Shown here in pieces: positions 47,700 through 51,592 of a stretch of 51,592 bases of DNA (its first letter is position 1; each line of letters opens with the position of its first letter). Source of the DNA: a virus. The position numbers and the translations under genes were made by a program. The stretch is from IMG/VR virus record IMGVR_UViG_3300031456_000215, positions 1 to 51,592 of that record. One strand, 5' to 3'. The notes under the pieces were generated by a model. The model ran no database searches. It was not told the origin of the DNA and saw only the letters and a program-made list of their open reading frames with translations.

Positions 47700-48323
47700 A
47701 TGGCTGCCACCACCCGCTACGGCATCCGCCACCCCCTCAAATCCGATGAGTTCGCCCCCCATACGGACATGACGAACCTCGCGGGCGATGTCGAGACCGC
47801 GCTACTGGGCGTCGAAGCGCTCGGCCTGCCCTCCGCGCCCTGGGCCGGGACGAGCCCGGACCTGCGCTGGGACTCAGGGACATCAACCGGGATCGTCCTC
47901 GATGAGGCCACCTCGTGGTGCCGCTGGCGCTCCCACCACATCATCGCCCAAGTCACCCTCAGCGCCCGCTTCACGACGGCCCTGCCGACCGGCACCGGCT
48001 ACGGCCGGTTCCGGGTCGTCCCCTCAGGCGGCCTCACCTGGAACGGGTTCATCATCGCTTCCGCGTACCGGCTCACGGCAGCGGGCGTCATGACCGCGGT
48101 CGCGGTGGCCCCCACCGCCGACACGGCCGCCGTCAACGGTTTCGCCATCGCCAACGTCCCGTGGGTCGCGGGGGACACGTTGATGCTCTCCGCGGAGTTC
48201 GAGCCCGCCGCCGCAGCGATCACGGCAACCGCCGTGGCTGAGGAGGTCCTCATGGACGAGGAGGCAGGGGAGCCCGAGACTCCCGAGCCCGAGGAGGAAA
48301 CGACGGAGGCGGCCGGTGAGTGA
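47700..48323 (+). CDS. Minor tail protein, 207 aa
   Basis: ATG 47700 abuts the previous stop. The product has an N-terminal RYGIRHPLKSDEFAPHTDMT segment, common in tail-fibre or minor-tail proteins of actinophages, then a beta-rich body and an acidic glutamate/proline tail. The next gene's GTG overlaps the end. Receptor contact is possible. Confidence 0.62.
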   Translation: MAATTRYGIRHPLKSDEFAPHTDMTNLAGDVETALLGVEALGLPSAPWAGTSPDLRWDSGTSTGIVLDEATSWCRWRSHHIIAQVTLSARFTTALPTGTGYGRFRVVPSGGLTWNGFIIASAYRLTAAGVMTAVAVAPTADTAAVNGFAIANVPWVAGDTLMLSAEFEPAAAAITATAVAEEVLMDEEAGEPETPEPEEETTEAAGE

Positions 48324-48864
48324 CCGCATCATCACCAGGCCCGCGGCCTGGTCGGCGGACTTCGTGACCGACCTGGGCCGCATGGCCTCCGAAGCGGAGG
48401 CGTGGACGGGCGAGATTGAGGACACCCAGACCGCACAGACCGCCCCGTGGGCCGCTTACCTCCCCGGCATCATCGTCGCTCTCACCGCCGCCGAGTACGC
48501 GGCAGGGACCGGCACCGGCCTCGCCGCGAACCTGACTGCTGCTGTCGCCCTCACCCACGGCTCCCTCCTCGTCAAGTACGCACTCGTCCGCGCCGAGACG
48601 TTCTATGCGATCACGCTGACGCTGCCCTCGGAATGCCGCTGGCCGCCGTGCCTGAGCTACGCCGCCCGCTCGGGCGGCGTCCAGATCCCCACCAAGGGCA
48701 GCTCGACCACGGTCACCATCGGCCCCAACACGGACGGCTCGCTGCTGGCGGCCGACATGTACGTGCTCTCGGTCCGCTACCCCGACGCCGGTGCCCCCGA
48801 AACCGGGGACTGGCTCCTGGAGAACGCGGACTACGGCCTGGACCTCAACACCATCGCCACCTAG
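48316..48864 (+). CDS. Minor tail protein, 182 aa
   Basis: It starts with a GTG overlapping the previous gene. The product has a helical N-terminus (WSADFVTDLGRMASEAEAW) and a beta-rich C-terminal part with repeated hydroxyl residues (IPTKGSSTTVTIGPNTDGSL). Placed among tail-tip genes; no named family. Confidence 0.58.
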   Translation: MSDRIITRPAAWSADFVTDLGRMASEAEAWTGEIEDTQTAQTAPWAAYLPGIIVALTAAEYAAGTGTGLAANLTAAVALTHGSLLVKYALVRAETFYAITLTLPSECRWPPCLSYAARSGGVQIPTKGSSTTVTIGPNTDGSLLAADMYVLSVRYPDAGAPETGDWLLENADYGLDLNTIAT

Positions 48865-48888
48865 CCCACCCCTGAGGAGCCCCTCCCT

Positions 48889-49428
48889 ATGGCTGGTGCC
48901 ATCCCCACCGCCCCCGCGTCTTTCACCGCAGGCGAACGCGTCACCGCCGCGAAGCTCAACTCCCTTACGGCTCTTGCGAACTGGTCGACCGATGCGCCGA
49001 TGTTCCACGTCTACCTCTCGGCCGCCGTCGACCTCTCCGGGTCCAGCTCCGTCACCTGGAGCGCGAACCTGTCCTCCCTGTCGAACATGTCCCTCACCTT
49101 GCCCGCCGCGTACATCCCCATCCCGTACACCGGCATCTGGGAGGTGCAGTACCAGGTGGGCGTCGCTACCAACGTGATCGACACCAGCGCGTTCTACTGG
49201 TACACGTACCTCTCCTCCGACACCGCTTCGACCGGGTCCCGGATCGCCACCGGCACCGGCCACCGCCACACCGCAGGCACGGCCCATTATTTCTCGACCA
49301 CGGCGCGGGTCTCGATCACCGCCGGGCAGTACCTGCTCGCCCGCGTCACCAGCGCTGCGGACGGCCGCTCGCTCGCCGCAGGCAGCCGCGACACCTTCTT
49401 TTCGGGCCGCCTCATCGCCCGCCTCTAA
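48889..49428 (+). CDS. Tail-fibre-like protein, 179 aa
   Basis: ATG 48889 follows GAGGAG. The N-terminus AGERVTAAKLNSLTALANW is typical of tail-fibre/needle proteins of Streptomyces phages. The remainder is a serine/threonine-rich beta domain (YLSAAVDLSGSSSVTWSANL) with paired aromatic residues. It may be the receptor-binding head of the fibre. Confidence 0.65.
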   Translation: MAGAIPTAPASFTAGERVTAAKLNSLTALANWSTDAPMFHVYLSAAVDLSGSSSVTWSANLSSLSNMSLTLPAAYIPIPYTGIWEVQYQVGVATNVIDTSAFYWYTYLSSDTASTGSRIATGTGHRHTAGTAHYFSTTARVSITAGQYLLARVTSAADGRSLAAGSRDTFFSGRLIARL

Positions 49429-49470
49429 CCCCTCAAGAAACCCCTCAACAGCAAGGAGAACACCACCCCT

Positions 49471-49707
49471 ATGTGGACCCCTGAGTTCTGGAAGGACGCC
49501 GCAGAGCGCGCCCTCAAGACCGCCGCACAGGTCGCCCTCGCGATCGTCACCGCGACCGCGGGTCTGGGCGTGACCGATATCGACTGGGCCACTACCGCCT
49601 CGGTCGTCGGCCTCGCCACCCTCGCCTCGGTCCTGACCTCGATCATCTCCGCGGGCGTCGGCCCGACCGGTACTCCCTCGGTCGTCACCGAGCCCGCCAC
49701 CGCCTAA
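49471..49707 (+). CDS. r1t-type holin
   Basis: The 78-residue product begins MWTPEFWKDAAERALKTAAQ, the hallmark of r1t-like phage holins, followed by two hydrophobic segments (VALAIVTATAGLGV and TASVVGLATLASVLTSIIS). It would open the membrane for the endolysin. It is the last gene of the late operon, 16 kb from the endolysin. ATG 49471 follows AAGGAG. Confidence 0.88.
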   Translation: MWTPEFWKDAAERALKTAAQVALAIVTATAGLGVTDIDWATTASVVGLATLASVLTSIISAGVGPTGTPSVVTEPATA

Positions 49708-49721
49708 CCCCAGACAAGACG

Positions 49722-49759
49722 AAGCCCCCGCCGCAGATCCCCAAACGCGGCGGGGGCTT
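49722..49759. terminator. Terminator between the late operon and the integrase gene
   Basis: AAGCCCCCGCCGC and GCGGCGGGGGCTT form a 13-bp perfect stem with a 12-nt loop, followed by TT and CCTATG. It separates convergent transcripts. Confidence 0.9.
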
Positions 49760-49801
49760 TCCTATGCCCTGCTCAAGCCTCAAGGGCGAGCGGCAACATG
49801 A

Positions 49802-51592
49802 TCATTCCACGTCCAGCGCCATCTTGGTGTCCATGTCGGCTTGAAGCTCCTCGCGCGTCTCGTACGGGTGGGAAAGCTCCACACCGCATTTGGCGGCGTG
49901 CGCGATCTGTGCCAAGCGGGTCGCGGTTTCCTCTACGCCGCCTTCCACGCTCGGCAGGAGGCGGCCCGTGAAGTCGTAGAGGTGCACCCAGTGCTCCACC
50001 GGAGGCGTGTAGAACTTCCCCCGCCCCTGCGACTGCGCCAGAGCCGGAAACACGCGGATGGTGGGGAACACCCGTTTGAGGGCCTTCTTCTTCGCGCTGA
50101 TCTCCAAGCCATCCCACTGCTCTTCGATCACGGTCCAGGGGATCTCGCTCCGTTCGAGGTCGGGGACAGGCAGATCGGTGATAGCGAGGCCGGAGAGTTC
50201 CTTGGTGATGCGCTCCTCGGCGTCGACCAGGACGGACAAGCTGATCCTGCCCAGGGCGAACGCCTCGGCCAGTTCGGCGCGGCGGCCTTCAAGGACGTGG
50301 CGCTGGCGTGCGGCGGCGACGTGAGCCGGTTCGGCGACCGCCTTGGCGGTCTGGTCCGCCGTCGCCGCGGAGAACGCGTCGAACTGCTTGGGGTCCCTCA
50401 GGTAGACCTTCAACTGTTCCACCACGTACGCGTCCACCACGTCGGCTTTGACGTGGGCGTGGACCTCGCCGCACCGGTCGCCATGGCACCCGTAATAGCG
50501 GATCTTCTGACCCTTCTGCGTGCCGATGCGCGAACGCAGCGGCTTGTGCTCGGTCCCCACACCGCACTCGTAGACGCCCGCACCGAGGTGCCGGGCCGCG
50601 TTGCCGACCTTCTGTCGCGTCGCGGTCAGCATGAGCTTCAGCGTCTCGTACCGGGTCGGGTCGATGACCGGGGTCCAGTTCCCCGGCGTGGTCTCCGCCT
50701 TCCACGACTCGACCGGCTTCGTCTTGGTCTCGTACAGGTAGGTGTGGCGCTGATAGGCCCTTCGGCCGATCATGGCCGGGTTGAGAAGCACGTCTTTCAC
50801 TGCGCGCCAGCGCCACGGGTTGCCCAGGCGGTTAGTGATCCCGGCCGCGTTCCAGCGGCGGGCGACCTCGGCGAGCGTTGAGCCTTCGATGTCGATCAGG
50901 TAATCGACGGCCTCAAGGATGACCTTGGTTTCCTCCGTGACGTGGTGGTAAGTGGAGCGGTCTTTGCTGTGCGCCAGCCCGAACGGGGCCGGTGTCGTTG
51001 CGGCCATGCCGCGCTTGACTCGCTCCAACTCTCCGAGGTTGCGCCGCTCGGCAAGTCGCTCGACCTCTTGGCGGTTGACCGCGGCCTTGATGCGTGCTTG
51101 CATCCGCCCGCCCGAGGTGGTCAAGTCGTTGTAGGCGTCATGCGTGTAGTAGACCGGCATGTCCTTGCCCACCAGGAGGTTGATGGACAGCTCGCGCTCG
51201 ATCGGGCTACGCAGGAACCGCTCATCAGAGCGGCTAATGACCTCCATGAGCTTCCCCGCTTCGATGTCGTCCATGAGCCGCCGGAACGCTTCACGAGGCT
51301 TCGCCGGGTTCGACGCGGACCGGTCCTGGTCGATGTAGAGCACGATCCGCGTCCGCTTGTGCTGGACGCCCCATTCGAGGCCGTTCGTGAGCTGGTTGTC
51401 GATCGTGACCTCGTCGCGGTCCTTGCTGGTCGGGGAGCGACGGGCATAGATGGCGGTGATGTCCTGAGTTTCCTCGACACTCAATCCGCCCAGGTCGGAG
51501 AGGATTTCGAGGGAATCGAAGCCGCCGATGAGGGCGGCATGATCAGCGAGACGAGTGCTCACCGCATGTGCCTGGGTGGTTTTACGAGGCAT
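49802..51592 (-). CDS. int: Large serine integrase
   Basis: This is a 596-residue serine recombinase. The N-terminal resolvase domain has IYARRSPTSK with the nucleophilic serine at residue 53, followed by a conserved arginine region SRSDERFLRSP. A recombinase domain spans ~195-330. A zinc-ribbon-like part has cysteines at about 343, 369 and 374; the expected second cysteine of the first knuckle is glycine (ECGVGTEH). A coiled-coil region ends near 500. It would integrate the phage at a host att site. The start codon is the last base triplet of the window; no attP core was identified. Confidence 0.93.
   Translation of the reverse strand: MPRKTTQAHAVSTRLADHAALIGGFDSLEILSDLGGLSVEETQDITAIYARRSPTSKDRDEVTIDNQLTNGLEWGVQHKRTRIVLYIDQDRSASNPAKPREAFRRLMDDIEAGKLMEVISRSDERFLRSPIERELSINLLVGKDMPVYYTHDAYNDLTTSGGRMQARIKAAVNRQEVERLAERRNLGELERVKRGMAATTPAPFGLAHSKDRSTYHHVTEETKVILEAVDYLIDIEGSTLAEVARRWNAAGITNRLGNPWRWRAVKDVLLNPAMIGRRAYQRHTYLYETKTKPVESWKAETTPGNWTPVIDPTRYETLKLMLTATRQKVGNAARHLGAGVYECGVGTEHKPLRSRIGTQKGQKIRYYGCHGDRCGEVHAHVKADVVDAYVVEQLKVYLRDPKQFDAFSAATADQTAKAVAEPAHVAAARQRHVLEGRRAELAEAFALGRISLSVLVDAEERITKELSGLAITDLPVPDLERSEIPWTVIEEQWDGLEISAKKKALKRVFPTIRVFPALAQSQGRGKFYTPPVEHWVHLYDFTGRLLPSVEGGVEETATRLAQIAHAAKCGVELSHPYETREELQADMDTKMALDVE

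Noticed and set aside
49708-49801. attP site next to the integrase
   Set aside because: The gap holds a terminator but no convincing imperfect palindrome with a central dinucleotide. Without host junctions a core cannot be named.

Overview
The window reads as a nearly complete genome of a temperate, long-tailed (siphovirus-type) actinophage or its prophage. The DNA is high-GC with strong third-position G/C. Gene families point to a Streptomyces-like or related actinomycete host: an XRE-DUF5753/DUF397 pair, a DUF2637/SpdB-like membrane protein, a BRO antirepressor, an r1t-type holin and a large serine integrase. I see no ribosomal, tRNA or housekeeping gene. The right edge is exactly the start codon of the integrase (minus strand) and the left edge is exactly the stop codon of another minus-strand gene. 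This fits a circular or circularly permuted molecule opened at int, but a cut at gene borders cannot be excluded.

Layout. 1-7.8 kb (mostly +): RecB/Cas4-like nuclease, BRO antirepressor, DnaB-like helicase, PD-(D/E)XK nuclease, a primase split into zinc-finger and Toprim proteins, several small proteins and an RNA ligase. 7.8-9.5 kb: a membrane/HTH protein and a PhD-type antitoxin. 9.5-15.6 kb (-): a long run of small, often ATGA-coupled genes of unknown function, followed by an operon with two hydroxymethylbilane synthase (HemC) paralogues around a NUDIX hydrolase. 16-22 kb: the XRE/DUF397 pair, an HTH protein, a non-coding cluster of CRISPR-like hairpins, a 603-residue zinc-ribbon protein, an HTH protein diverging from an HNH endonuclease, and a G-rich gap. 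22.6-26.8 kb (-): AT-richer small orphan genes, several separated by a terminator hairpin plus the recurring box TCCTATACCG. 26.8-27.8 kb: a non-coding region with a repeated palindrome, short direct repeats and a very AT-rich island. 27.8-30.8 kb: small membrane and regulatory genes around a strong promoter carrying a palindrome that also occurs inside the antirepressor gene. 30.8-31.45 kb: a non-coding array of hairpins. 31.45-49.7 kb (+): one late operon running endolysin, holin-like protein, probable small terminase, large terminase, portal, MuF-like protein, scaffold, capsid, connectors, tail proteins, tape measure, baseplate proteins, minor tail proteins and holin. 49.8-51.6 kb (-): serine integrase.

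How it works together. Replication genes lead rightward. Lysogeny control probably involves the BRO protein, the 29.5-kb promoter/operator with its HTH gene, and the HTH/HNH divergent operator. The minus-strand accessory blocks are candidates for host manipulation or phage-phage conflict. The strongest candidate for an undescribed system is the HemC-NUDIX-HemC operon with its upstream small-protein operon. Family assignments come from reading motifs by eye; no database search was run.
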